A stretch of DNA of 50,268 bases, from positions 1 to 50,268 of the forward strand of contig NZ_AJGU01000017.1 in assembly GCF_000260795.1 (NCBI RefSeq), written 5' to 3'. Made by a program: the position numbers and the translations under genes. This document shows, in pieces, positions 15,805 through 25,204 of the stretch. Origin of the DNA: Treponema sp. JC4. GTDB taxonomy: Bacteria > Spirochaetota > Spirochaetia > Treponematales > Treponemataceae. The notes beneath the pieces were generated by a model. It saw only the letters and a program-made list of their open reading frames with translations. It searched no databases and was not told the origin of the DNA. The number at the start of each line of letters is the position of its first letter. Within the stretch, counting starts at the first letter, position 1.

Positions 15805-17958
15805 TTGGGGACAGCATCTAACAATAAAGCAATTCATAAAAATATAAACAGCGGGCTGAGGGGATTTTTTCTTGCTCTTGCAGGAATTTGTCTTAACGTT
15901 GTTTTTTCATATTTTATGAATAAATTGGGATTACCTTTATTCTTTGACTCAATCGGAACTATAACAGTTGCTGTAGTCAGCGGTCTGCTCTTTACAGGAA
16001 TTCTTACTGCGGTTGTTTCAAGCGTTATATGTTCCTTTTTTTATCCAGCTTCAATCTATTTTGCCTTTTTTAATGCCCTTATTGCAATTTTTGTAGTCTG
16101 GTTTGTAAAAAATTATTCTTTCAAAAAAATTGAAAAAACACTGCTTTTTGCATTTGTCCTTGTTTTTGTTTCATCCTTTTGTAATTCTCTTGTTCAGTTT
16201 TATATTTTTGGTGATTCTCAGCTTTCTCTTGTTGCTCAGAATGCACGTTCTTTTTCTTCAGCGGTAAATCTTTCTTATTTACCATCTTTTTGTCTTGTTA
16301 ATTTTTTAATTTCGCTTCTTGACAAGGGCTTTTCTCTTGTTTTTGCACTTATTATTTCAAATTTCATACCAAAGGGCTTTATTGATTCTCTTAGAAAAGG
16401 TGCATGGAAACAGAGACCTCTTGATGATTCAGAATTAAAATCAATAAAAAGCTGGAGCCGTGATATAAAAACTTCCATAAGAGTTCGTAATACTCTGACT
16501 CTTGTTATAACTTCAACGGTTCTTGTTCTAGTGATGGGCTGGATTGGAGTCAATCTTTATTTTGACAGTATTAAAAGTGTAAGAACTGAAACTGCAAAAA
16601 ACTGTGTAAGATTTGCGGCCGAAGCAATTAATCCTGCCAAAGTTGATGATTTTATAAAATACGGAAAGCTTCTGCCGGAATACGAAAATACTGCAAGAGT
16701 TCTGAAGAATATTCAGAGTGTTTCCAGCGGTATTAAATATCTTTATGTTGTCAGAATTGAAGCTGATGGCTGCCGTTTTATTTTTGATAATTCGGAAGAT
16801 GAATTTGACGCTTATAAACCCGGGCAGCTGGTTCCTTTTGACGAGGATTTTGAGCAGTATATTCCTGACCTTTTGGCTGGTAACGAGATTGAACCTGTTG
16901 AAAATCACACAATCTTCGGCTGGATGCTTACTGTTTACTATCCTGTTTTTGATTCTGTTGGAAGATGCGTCTGTTATGTCGGAGCAGATATTTCCCTGGA
17001 TTATATGGCTGAATATATGGGAAAATTTATGCTTCGCGTAATGATGATTATGGCAGGCTTTTTCCTCCTTATTATTGCCTATGCGATTTTGACTACTGGT
17101 GTTTATACCTCGTATCCGATAAGTACGATTGCCGCCTGTGTAGACAGTTTTGCTCACGCCGGGGAAGATCAGGAAAAACTTGATGAAAACGTAAAAACAA
17201 TCCGCTCGCTTGATATTCATACCGGAGATGAAGTTGAAAAGCTTTATAAATCTATCTGCCGAATGACGCTTAACCAGGCTGAACAGATGCGTGATATCAT
17301 GCGGCTTTCTGATTCTACATTGAAGATGCAGGATGGTCTTATCATCACTATGGCGGATATGGTAGAAAGCCGCGACTCAGATACAGGTGCCCATGTTCAG
17401 AAAACTTCTGCTTATGTAAAAATCATTGTTGAAGGACTTAAAAAGAAGGGCTATTACGCACAGAAAATCACCCCGAAATTCATGTCGGATGTTGTCCGCT
17501 CGGCACCTTTACATGATGTTGGAAAAATTAATATCCCGGACGGCGTTTTGAACAAGCCTGGAAAGCTAACTGATGAAGAATTTGCAATTATGAAAACTCA
17601 TACAACTGCGGGAAAGCATATTCTGGAAAATGCAATCAGTACGGTTCAGGGAGAAAGTTATCTTAAGGAAGCCAGAAATATGGCGGCCTACCACCATGAA
17701 CGCTGGGACGGAAAGGGCTATCCGGAAGGACTTCACGGAGAGGTAATTCCTCTTTCTGCCCGTATTATGGCGGTTGCAGATGTATTTGATGCCCTTGCTT
17801 CTCCCCGCGTTTATAAACCTGCCTTCCCGCTTGAAAAAGCGCTTGCAATTTTACAGGAAGGAGCTGGAACTCAGTTTGATCCAAAATGTGTTGAAGTATT
17901 TATGGATGCGCTTCCTGAAGTTAAGATGATTTTGAAAAAATATAGCAGTGGTGTTTAG
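15805..17958 (+). CDS. membrane sensor with intact HD-GYP domain
   Basis: Predicted cyclic-di-GMP phosphodiesterase. From the TTG at 15805 it has 717 residues. Six or so helices form the N-terminus, including LNVVFSYFMNKLGLPLFFDSIGT, which recalls ECF-type substrate-binding membrane proteins. A further helix near 240-260 leads into a periplasmic Cache-like domain (to about 410), a second helix, a HAMP-like linker, and the HD-GYP domain: PLHDVGKINIPD (His570-Asp571), HHERWDGKGYPEGL (GYP 638-640) and ADVFDAL. All metal ligands are present. The TTG is preferred because AGGTGG lies 5 nt upstream. The frame upstream runs through the oad terminator. Confidence 0.88.
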   Translation: MGTASNNKAIHKNINSGLRGFFLALAGICLNVVFSYFMNKLGLPLFFDSIGTITVAVVSGLLFTGILTAVVSSVICSFFYPASIYFAFFNALIAIFVVWFVKNYSFKKIEKTLLFAFVLVFVSSFCNSLVQFYIFGDSQLSLVAQNARSFSSAVNLSYLPSFCLVNFLISLLDKGFSLVFALIISNFIPKGFIDSLRKGAWKQRPLDDSELKSIKSWSRDIKTSIRVRNTLTLVITSTVLVLVMGWIGVNLYFDSIKSVRTETAKNCVRFAAEAINPAKVDDFIKYGKLLPEYENTARVLKNIQSVSSGIKYLYVVRIEADGCRFIFDNSEDEFDAYKPGQLVPFDEDFEQYIPDLLAGNEIEPVENHTIFGWMLTVYYPVFDSVGRCVCYVGADISLDYMAEYMGKFMLRVMMIMAGFFLLIIAYAILTTGVYTSYPISTIAACVDSFAHAGEDQEKLDENVKTIRSLDIHTGDEVEKLYKSICRMTLNQAEQMRDIMRLSDSTLKMQDGLIITMADMVESRDSDTGAHVQKTSAYVKIIVEGLKKKGYYAQKITPKFMSDVVRSAPLHDVGKINIPDGVLNKPGKLTDEEFAIMKTHTTAGKHILENAISTVQGESYLKEARNMAAYHHERWDGKGYPEGLHGEVIPLSARIMAVADVFDALASPRVYKPAFPLEKALAILQEGAGTQFDPKCVEVFMDALPEVKMILKKYSSGV

Positions 17959-17994
17959 TTTTTTTTGTCAGGACGGAGGTCTTTTTTACTGAGT

Positions 17995-20900
17995 ATGAAT
18001 AAGCGAAGATTTTTTGCAAACCTGATTTCTCTTTCTTTTGCCTTTCTTTTCCTGGCTATGCCAGCCTTTGCCCAGCACAGTAATAAAATAGGGGGAGGCT
18101 ACGCTGCTACAGGTCAGATTGAAAAGGTGAGTTTTACTTCTGAAATCTATGATGCTACAAACGGACTTCCAACTTCTGATGCAAATTTTATTTTAGGTGC
18201 AAAAAACGGTTACGTTTGGGTTTGCGGCTACAGCGGTGTTTTTCGTTATAATGGTAGTACATTTGAAAGACTTCCAACTTATTTTGGTTTAACAAGCGGG
18301 CGCGGACTTTTTGAAGACAGTCGTGGAAGGGTCTGGGTTGCAACAAATGATAATGGTGTTGTCGTTTTGTATGATGGTAAATCGCGACATTACACTTACA
18401 GGGACGGTCTTCCTTCTTCATCAATAAGAATTTTTGCGGAAGACAATAATGAAAATGTTTTTATTGGAACTACAGCCGGCATTTCCTATATAAATAAAAA
18501 TGGCCAGCTCTTTACAATTTATGATGAGCGCATAAATGATCAGAGGGTGCTGAAGCTTTCTACAGATTATAACGGCAGGATTTACGGTCAGACAAAAAAT
18601 GGTCTTGTATTTGCTATTGATAACTGTGTAGTTACAGAGGTTTATTCAAGTGAAGAACTTGAAATGGAAAAAATTACAAGTCTGATGCATGACCCTCTTA
18701 ATCCCGGAAAGATTTATCTTTGTACACAGGGAAGTTCCATCTATTATGGTGAATTCGGTAAAAAGGCTTCCCAGATGAAAAAAATAGATGTTGCCCCGCT
18801 TTCTAATATTCACTGGATAAGTTTTGACTGTGGTCGAATCTGGCTTTCGTCTACTTCGATGATTGGCTATCTTGATGAAAAGAACAACTTCTGCCAGTTA
18901 AAAAATATTCCCATGAACAGCGCCATTGAAATGACGACCTCGGATTATCAGGGAAATATCTGGGCTTGTTCCGCAACCCAGGGTGTAATGAAGCTTGTTA
19001 CAAATAATTTTGTAAATTTAAGTAATGCGGCAGGACTTGAAAAGGAGACTACAAATGCCGTTTATCTGCATAATTCTTTAATTTATGTAGGAACTGATAA
19101 TGGACTTAGAATTATTGATGAAAATGGAAGAAGCCTGACTAATAAGCTTACGGACTTTGTCGGAGATTCCAGAATCCGTTGTATATATGAAGATAAAGCT
19201 AACAATCTCTGGCTTGCTTCATACACAAATCATAAGGGACTCATCTGTTATGGCTCTGATGGAAAAATAACTTCCTTCACAACAAAAAATGGCATGCCAA
19301 GTAATCAGGTGCGATGTATTTCCGAAAGTAAAAACGGCGAAATACTTGTGGGAACAAATGGCGGCCTTGTAGTTATAAAGGACGGAAAAATAATAAGAAA
19401 AGTCGGCTCTGAAGACGGAATTAAAAATACAGAATTTCTGACTGTCAGCGAAGGTTTTGACGGAAATGTTTATGCAGGAAGTGACGGTGATGGTATTTAT
19501 GTAATCGGAAAGTCTTCAATAAAGCGGATTGGCCGAGAAGAAGGCCTTACAAGTGATGTCGTTATGCGAATAAAAAAGGATGAATCGCATGGCGTACTCT
19601 GGCTTATAACTTCAAATTCAGTTCAGTATATAAAGGGTGGAATTGTAAAGAATATTACAACCTTCCCTTATAACAATAATTATGACCTTTATTTTAATGA
19701 CAAAGAGGAAAGCTGGATTCTTTCTTCTTATGGTATTTTTAATGTTAACGTAGCGGATCTTCTTGCTGATAGTGTACATGAATACCGCCATTATACCATT
19801 TCCAATGGACTTCCTTGTGCCATAACAAGTAACTCCTTCAGTGCCCTGTCCGACGATGGAACTCTTTATATTGCGGGGCGTGAAGGGGTAATCCGGGTTA
19901 ATATCAATCATTATTTTGACAGAAACTCTCAGATAAAAGTTGATTTGAATTCTGTATATTGTGATGATAAAAAGATTTTTGAACATCAGGATGGAGGCTA
20001 TGTTCTTCCGGCTACAAAGGGACGAATTAAACTTACGCCTTCTGTAATGGATTATACGATGGCAAATCCTTTTGTCCGTGTTTTCCTTGAAGGTTCTGGT
20101 GAAAGCGGAATTACAGTTCCAAGAAATGAACTTACATCTCTGGAATATACCTCACTTTCTTATGGAAATTATACCTTCCACATTCAGGTGCTTGATAATA
20201 ATAAGAAAGACGTTCTTCTTGACCGCAGCTTTAAACTCTTTAAAAGACCTAGAATAACAGAACTTTTTATCTTCAGACTTCTTTTCCTTTGTGTGCTTTT
20301 GCTTTTCGGCGGCTTTATTGTATGGCGTGTTATGAAATCAACAGTAGTTACCCGCCAGTATGAGGAAATCCGTCTGGCAAAGGATGAGGCAGACCGGGCA
20401 AATACTGCAAAATCCCGCTTCCTTTCAAATATGTCTAAGGATATTCTGGGGCCTATTAATACGATTATGGCCATGAATGAGATGATTTTGCGGGAAGATG
20501 CAAGAAATGTTCCAAAATCCTATTTTCTTTCAATCATTAATTATGCATTTGATATAAAATCTTCATCAGATTCTCTTTTGACGCTTGTAAATGACCTTCT
20601 TGAAATGACAAAAATTGAAACAGGTAGTCTTCAGCTTGTTCAGCAGGAATACGATGTAAAAAACTTCCTTTCTGCCATTGTTTCATTAGTTAGGGTTAAG
20701 GCTGTCGAAAAGGCAATTAAGTTTGAAATAATTGTAGATGAAATGATTCCAAAGCGCCTTTACGGAGATGTGGGAAAAATAAGACAGATTGTAATGAAGC
20801 TTCTCTTAAATGCCGTAAGATTTACAAATGAAGGCGGAGTTGAGTTAAAGCTGACAATGGAAAGCCGAAATAATGATATCTGCGGTCTTTGCTTTTCTGT

Positions 20901-22014
20901 AAAGGATACGGGCATTGGAATTGAGCAGGAAGAAGTAGAAAGTCTTTTTGGTTCATATGATGCAAAAGAAAATCTGCATAATCAGGGCCATATGGCAGGA
21001 CTTGGCCTTATTATTTCAAGAAGATTTGCTGAGCTTATGGGAGGTGTTCTGGTTTGTCAGAGTACTCCTGGTGAAGGTTCAGAATTTATCTTCTCTCTTG
21101 AGCAGAAAATTGTTGATTCAAGTCCTATTGGAAGTTTTTCAGAAGAAGAAAAAGCTACTGTAAGAGGACTTTATCTTCCTCAGTTTATTGCGCCTGATGC
21201 AGATGTACTTGTCGTTGAAGATAATCCTATGATACTTAGTGTTATAAGAGAACTATTAAAGGCAACAAAAGTTTTTGTAACTACAGCTGAATCTTGCGAA
21301 GACTGTCTTGCTAAAATAAAAAATACTTCCTTCAATGTAGTATTCGTGAATAACTCTATGTCTGGAATGGACGGAGAGGAAATGATAGACAAAATCCGTT
21401 CTGTTTCCGAAGATCTTCCTGTTTATGCCCTTACCGAAAATACAAGTTACGGCGAGGAATATTATAAGGAGAAGGGATTTACAGGTTATATTACCGTTCC
21501 TTTTTCTTTTGATGTTCTTGAACGTACGATTATGCGTCATCTGCCACAAGCAATGATGGCTTTACCTTCTAAAAATGAAACTATAGATGTGCTTTCAGAA
21601 ATGCCTGAGGAGCTTTCCTGGATTTATAAGGTAGAAGGAATTTCAGTTCAGAATGGAATTGCAAATGCTGGTGGAATAGGTTCTTATATTTTTGCACTAA
21701 AACTTTTTTATGACACAATTGATGATACTTCAAAAGGCATTGATCAGGCCTACCAGAGCGGAGACTTTGCCCGCTTTAGTGTAAAAATAAGAATATTAAA
21801 AACGTCAGCAAGAATTATTGCTGCCCTTCCATTAATGGAGTTTGCTGCAAAGTTTGAAGAAGCCTGTCTTAAAGATGACAGAATTTTTATTGCCGCAAAT
21901 ATAAATAAACTTTTGGAAATGCACAGGTCATTCAAAGAAAAATTGAGCGGCTTTGCTGCAAATTCCGGGGCTGATGAAGCGGTGGTAGGTGGCTCAGGGC
22001 AGGGGGATAAATAG
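17995..22014 (+). CDS. giant Reg_prop hybrid kinase lacking phospho-acceptors
   Basis: A 1339-residue one-component sensor. Signal peptide to AFAQ (about residue 27), periplasmic beta-propellers built of Reg_prop repeats (such as DNNENVFIGTTAGISYI, DKANNLWLASY, SKNGEILVGTNGGLVVI), a Y_Y_Y-like domain, one helix (756-780), then HisKA, HATPase_c, receiver and Hpt. The ATP site looks sound (LLLNAVRFTNEGG, DTGIGI, GLGLIISRRFAELMGG). But HisKA reads NMSKDILGP, with Lys815 for His. The receiver reads VFVNNSMSGMDG, with Asn1119 for Asp, and ITVPF where KP is expected. The Hpt reads KIRILKTSA, with Arg1266 for His. The start is the ATG at 17995, after GGACGGAGGT at a rather long distance. Confidence 0.9.
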   Translation: MNKRRFFANLISLSFAFLFLAMPAFAQHSNKIGGGYAATGQIEKVSFTSEIYDATNGLPTSDANFILGAKNGYVWVCGYSGVFRYNGSTFERLPTYFGLTSGRGLFEDSRGRVWVATNDNGVVVLYDGKSRHYTYRDGLPSSSIRIFAEDNNENVFIGTTAGISYINKNGQLFTIYDERINDQRVLKLSTDYNGRIYGQTKNGLVFAIDNCVVTEVYSSEELEMEKITSLMHDPLNPGKIYLCTQGSSIYYGEFGKKASQMKKIDVAPLSNIHWISFDCGRIWLSSTSMIGYLDEKNNFCQLKNIPMNSAIEMTTSDYQGNIWACSATQGVMKLVTNNFVNLSNAAGLEKETTNAVYLHNSLIYVGTDNGLRIIDENGRSLTNKLTDFVGDSRIRCIYEDKANNLWLASYTNHKGLICYGSDGKITSFTTKNGMPSNQVRCISESKNGEILVGTNGGLVVIKDGKIIRKVGSEDGIKNTEFLTVSEGFDGNVYAGSDGDGIYVIGKSSIKRIGREEGLTSDVVMRIKKDESHGVLWLITSNSVQYIKGGIVKNITTFPYNNNYDLYFNDKEESWILSSYGIFNVNVADLLADSVHEYRHYTISNGLPCAITSNSFSALSDDGTLYIAGREGVIRVNINHYFDRNSQIKVDLNSVYCDDKKIFEHQDGGYVLPATKGRIKLTPSVMDYTMANPFVRVFLEGSGESGITVPRNELTSLEYTSLSYGNYTFHIQVLDNNKKDVLLDRSFKLFKRPRITELFIFRLLFLCVLLLFGGFIVWRVMKSTVVTRQYEEIRLAKDEADRANTAKSRFLSNMSKDILGPINTIMAMNEMILREDARNVPKSYFLSIINYAFDIKSSSDSLLTLVNDLLEMTKIETGSLQLVQQEYDVKNFLSAIVSLVRVKAVEKAIKFEIIVDEMIPKRLYGDVGKIRQIVMKLLLNAVRFTNEGGVELKLTMESRNNDICGLCFSVKDTGIGIEQEEVESLFGSYDAKENLHNQGHMAGLGLIISRRFAELMGGVLVCQSTPGEGSEFIFSLEQKIVDSSPIGSFSEEEKATVRGLYLPQFIAPDADVLVVEDNPMILSVIRELLKATKVFVTTAESCEDCLAKIKNTSFNVVFVNNSMSGMDGEEMIDKIRSVSEDLPVYALTENTSYGEEYYKEKGFTGYITVPFSFDVLERTIMRHLPQAMMALPSKNETIDVLSEMPEELSWIYKVEGISVQNGIANAGGIGSYIFALKLFYDTIDDTSKGIDQAYQSGDFARFSVKIRILKTSARIIAALPLMEFAAKFEEACLKDDRIFIAANINKLLEMHRSFKEKLSGFAANSGADEAVVGGSGQGDK

Positions 22015-24288
22015 ATGTTTGATTTTATCAGAACTTATCAACTGGATATAATGCTTTTTCTCTGCGCAACCAGCACTATAATGGGTGTGCTCCTTCTTAT
22101 AACGCACTTTCTTCCTGGAAGACGAAAATGGATTTTAATTGGAATGGAAACGATTGCAACCATTCTTCTGGGCTTTGATAGACTTGCCTATGTTTATTCA
22201 GGAAACCTGGGTTCTCTTGGCTACGTTATGGTGCGTCTTTCAAATTTTCTAGTCTTTTTTATGACTTCAGGAATTGTATTCTGCTTTAATCTTTATATTT
22301 CTGATTTAATTGAATCTAAAGTTGGCAAGGAATTTTCTTCTATAAGATTAAAGCTTGTAGGACTTGCGACAATTCTTGGAATGCTTCTTGCAGTTCTGAC
22401 AGTTTTTACGGGGCTCTATTATTATTTTGATTCTCACAATTATTATCACAGGGGAAGGGGCTTCCTTCTTGCTTATGTTATTCCTGTTCTGGGACCACTG
22501 GTTCAGTTTACTGTAGTTCATAAATACAGAAAAGTTATAAGCCGCTTTATTTATATTGCCCTTTTGCTTTATATCTTTGTGCCTATTGCTATGGGAATTG
22601 TGCAGATTTTTGCTTACGGAATTTCCATTGTTAATATGGCCATGGTTCTGGTTTCTGTTTCCCTCTATATATTTACTTATCTTGATATTAATGATGAAGT
22701 CCAAAATGCGCATCATATGGAAATGGAAGTCCTTATTGAAGAACAGAAGAACATGAAAACTGTTTTTTCTCAGGCTGCGGATGCTTTTGTTGAAACTCTG
22801 GAAAGCGGTAATGAATTTTATAAGGGACATTCAAAAGCTGTTGCTGAAACCGCGTTAAAAATTGCAAAAGAATGTGGAAAAAATGAGCGGTTTTGTAATG
22901 AAGTTTATTATACAGCCCTTCTTCATAATGCAGGTCTTACTTCGCTGCCAGAAAATCTTATAAATAAGGTAGAGGATGTTACTGAAGAAGAAGAAAAAAT
23001 GATTAAAAATCTTCCGGTTTCCAGTGCAAAAATCCTATCAAAAATTTCTGCCTTTCCTTATTTGAGTAAAAATGCCCGTTATGTTTATGAGCGCTATGAT
23101 GGAAAAGGCTATCCTGAAGGTTTGAAAGGAGAGTCAATCCCTGAAGTTGCAAGAATTGTTGCCGTTGCGGAAGAATATGCAACTGTAACAAGCAGAAATA
23201 AATACCGCAATTCAATTCCTATTGCTCTTGTACGCGAAGAATTTGTTAAGGAAGGCGGGCTGCGCTTTGATCCTGCTTTCTCAAGTGCCATGGTACGTCT
23301 TATGGATTCTGACACAAAAGAACATAAAAATGACAGCAATGAAAGTCTGGAAAACGAACTGGTATGCGGACAATATCGTGATAAGGTTTCAACTGGTATA
23401 CCTGTTTTCAATAATTATGTGGATATTTCCTTTAAATGCAGAGCCGGCTCAGAGGAAGGTAAATTTTCTTTACCGTCTATCATTCTTTACGATTCCTTTG
23501 ACCGCCATGTTTATAACAGTCAGAAGCTTATAGAAGCCTATCATTATCTTGAGTATGGAGAAGTATGGTTTGATGGCCATGTTATTTCTACCAGTGCAAG
23601 AAATATGAAGGTTAGTGTAACAGAAAAAGAAGCTGCAGAAGGTCAGGAGGATTTTTATAAAATTTCTGCCGCACGCTTTGAAGACCATCTTATTCTTAAA
23701 ATGGAAAGTCCTGTAAAGAGTGTAGAGGTAATTATTGCCCTTCCTGATGTTTCAAAGGCCTCTTATATTTCTTTGACGGGGGAAAACTGTACTCTTTCTG
23801 ATATTAAAATGGAAGTAAAAGCCGAAAAGGTTAATGAAAAATCTATTCCTAGAATTGCAGAGCCAATCAGCTATATCAATCATATTGAATCGGATGTGCC
23901 TAACATTCAGATTAATACTCCTTGTGCAGAATATACTCAGGGACTTGAAATAAACGATGGTATGACCCTCTGCTTCCATACAATGACTCTGCCAGAAGCA
24001 AATCTTGTTTGGCACTGTCCTTATGTTCTTCTTTATTACTCTGAAGACGGAAAGGTGGGTGGAAAGGATTACCGGCAGTATGCATTTTTCAAGTTGAACG
24101 GAGAAGATAACGGTTCAAATGAATATGCAGAAAATAATTTTTCTATGCATCACAGTGAAAATTTTGATAACTGGAAAAAATGGAATGATTTAAATAAGGC
24201 CGGTTATGAATGCAAGATTGAATTTACAAAAAAGGTAACCGGATTGCCCTTAAGACAGAAAATGTCGGAATCGCAATTGAAAATATAA
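22015..24288 (+). CDS. degenerate HD-GYP membrane protein; C-terminus in -1 frame
   Basis: The ATG abuts the stop of the pseudokinase gene. The 757-residue frame has about seven helices (residues 10-225), a coiled linker, and an HD-GYP domain with lost ligands: LLHNAGL (His304-Asn305) for LLHDxGK, VYERYDGKGYPEGL for HHERxDGxGYP, and VAEEYATV for VADVFDA. The first His (GHSKAVAET) and GYP (365-367) remain. Residues 440-757 form a beta-rich domain not recognised. Residues 549-599 match, without gaps, a second copy beginning at Lys734 that continues only in the -1 frame after A-AAA-AAG (24228-24234), to a stop at 24371. The zero frame ends in 19 residues of unrelated sequence. Confidence 0.82.
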   Translation: MFDFIRTYQLDIMLFLCATSTIMGVLLLITHFLPGRRKWILIGMETIATILLGFDRLAYVYSGNLGSLGYVMVRLSNFLVFFMTSGIVFCFNLYISDLIESKVGKEFSSIRLKLVGLATILGMLLAVLTVFTGLYYYFDSHNYYHRGRGFLLAYVIPVLGPLVQFTVVHKYRKVISRFIYIALLLYIFVPIAMGIVQIFAYGISIVNMAMVLVSVSLYIFTYLDINDEVQNAHHMEMEVLIEEQKNMKTVFSQAADAFVETLESGNEFYKGHSKAVAETALKIAKECGKNERFCNEVYYTALLHNAGLTSLPENLINKVEDVTEEEEKMIKNLPVSSAKILSKISAFPYLSKNARYVYERYDGKGYPEGLKGESIPEVARIVAVAEEYATVTSRNKYRNSIPIALVREEFVKEGGLRFDPAFSSAMVRLMDSDTKEHKNDSNESLENELVCGQYRDKVSTGIPVFNNYVDISFKCRAGSEEGKFSLPSIILYDSFDRHVYNSQKLIEAYHYLEYGEVWFDGHVISTSARNMKVSVTEKEAAEGQEDFYKISAARFEDHLILKMESPVKSVEVIIALPDVSKASYISLTGENCTLSDIKMEVKAEKVNEKSIPRIAEPISYINHIESDVPNIQINTPCAEYTQGLEINDGMTLCFHTMTLPEANLVWHCPYVLLYYSEDGKVGGKDYRQYAFFKLNGEDNGSNEYAENNFSMHHSENFDNWKKWNDLNKAGYECKIEFTKKVTGLPLRQKMSESQLKI

Positions 24289-24371
24289 CTAAAATCCTGG
24301 ATCTAAAGGATAATGTTTATGTTGCCCTGACAGGAGATCAGTGCGCGCTGACAGATATAAGGATTTTTTAA
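24228..24371 (+). other. slippery heptamer and -1 frame extension
   Basis: A-AAA-AAG sits in the exact phase for -1 slippage (zero-frame codons AAA AAG at 24229-24234). After it the -1 frame stays open for 45 codons to TAA at 24369-24371 and encodes VYVALTGDQCALTDIRIF, matching SYISLTGENCTLSDIKM of the upstream copy. Either translational slippage, a true frameshift mutation or a lost A in the assembly explains this. Confidence 0.75.
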
Positions 24372-24375
24372 TCTT

Positions 24376-25203
24376 CTATATAATTTCAGCAAGTTTTAAA
24401 CCGCACAAATATTTAATGCGTTCTTCGTGCTTCATATTCTTAAAGTCTGGGCTCTTTGACCACTTTTCAAAATATACAGCTGCGGAACTTGCTGCTTTTT
24501 TCAGCACTTGGAAAAGTTCCGGGGAACAGTCTGGAATATAGCAGGCAAGCCGGCTTCCTTCCTTTCCTTTTATGCCCATAAAATATTCAAAATATTCTGC
24601 CTTGTATTCTCCAAAGGCAGAATAGAGCCCGAAAAAGTCTGCAATCAGTTCATCGTGAAGATGATTTTGAGAGCAGCCGAAAAAACGTTTTGTGTAGTAG
24701 TGAGTACATTCATGTTCCAGCCTGATTGTCATTGACTTTATCTGCCAGTCTTCCTCAGAAAGTCCCAGAGTTTTTGCAGTAACGTTACTGTAGGGTTTTG
24801 CTGAAAGAATTATAAATCGCGTTGTCTTTCCAAAAACAAAGGCTGCTCCTGTTGCAGAAAGATTTTGCGGACGTACGCCCTTGTGAAGCAGGTTTGTAAC
24901 AAGATTTTCAAAATCTTCAGTATTTTTTATTTTTATGACAGGAATTTCTCCTGCGCAGGAAGGGTAGATTTCTGCACTGATATTTTGCTCATCCTTAAAA
25001 TCAAGTGGCAGCTGGGGAATCAGCATTGAATTTATTGCCTTTTCCGCCCCCTTAGCCTTTACCTGGCCTACAAAATTTCTCCAGAAATCAAGAAAAGATA
25101 AGTCATCTCCGGGCTGTGGATTAAAATTTTCAAAATGATTCTTGAGGTAATTCGAAAAAATTGCCTTGTCCTGATCGTTTAGGGTAGAGATATCTATATT
25201 CAT
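24376..25203 (-). CDS. putative HExxH zinc metallopeptidase-like protein
   Basis: The family is not recognised. From the ATG at 25201-25203 it has 275 residues, without signal peptide or membrane helix. It holds LEHECTHYYT (His164-Glu165-x-x-His168), the zinc-peptidase HExxH motif, and 20 residues from the first His DELIADFFG (Glu185-x-x-Ala-Asp), compatible with a third glutamate ligand. The start follows the stop of the YgiT-like gene with about one base between, so the three minus-strand genes are probably one operon. An upstream ATG inside the preceding gene (25236) is less likely. A role in antitoxin turnover is only a guess. Confidence 0.7.
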   Translation of the reverse strand: MNIDISTLNDQDKAIFSNYLKNHFENFNPQPGDDLSFLDFWRNFVGQVKAKGAEKAINSMLIPQLPLDFKDEQNISAEIYPSCAGEIPVIKIKNTEDFENLVTNLLHKGVRPQNLSATGAAFVFGKTTRFIILSAKPYSNVTAKTLGLSEEDWQIKSMTIRLEHECTHYYTKRFFGCSQNHLHDELIADFFGLYSAFGEYKAEYFEYFMGIKGKEGSRLACYIPDCSPELFQVLKKAASSAAVYFEKWSKSPDFKNMKHEERIKYLCGLKLAEII

Positions 25204-25204
25204 C

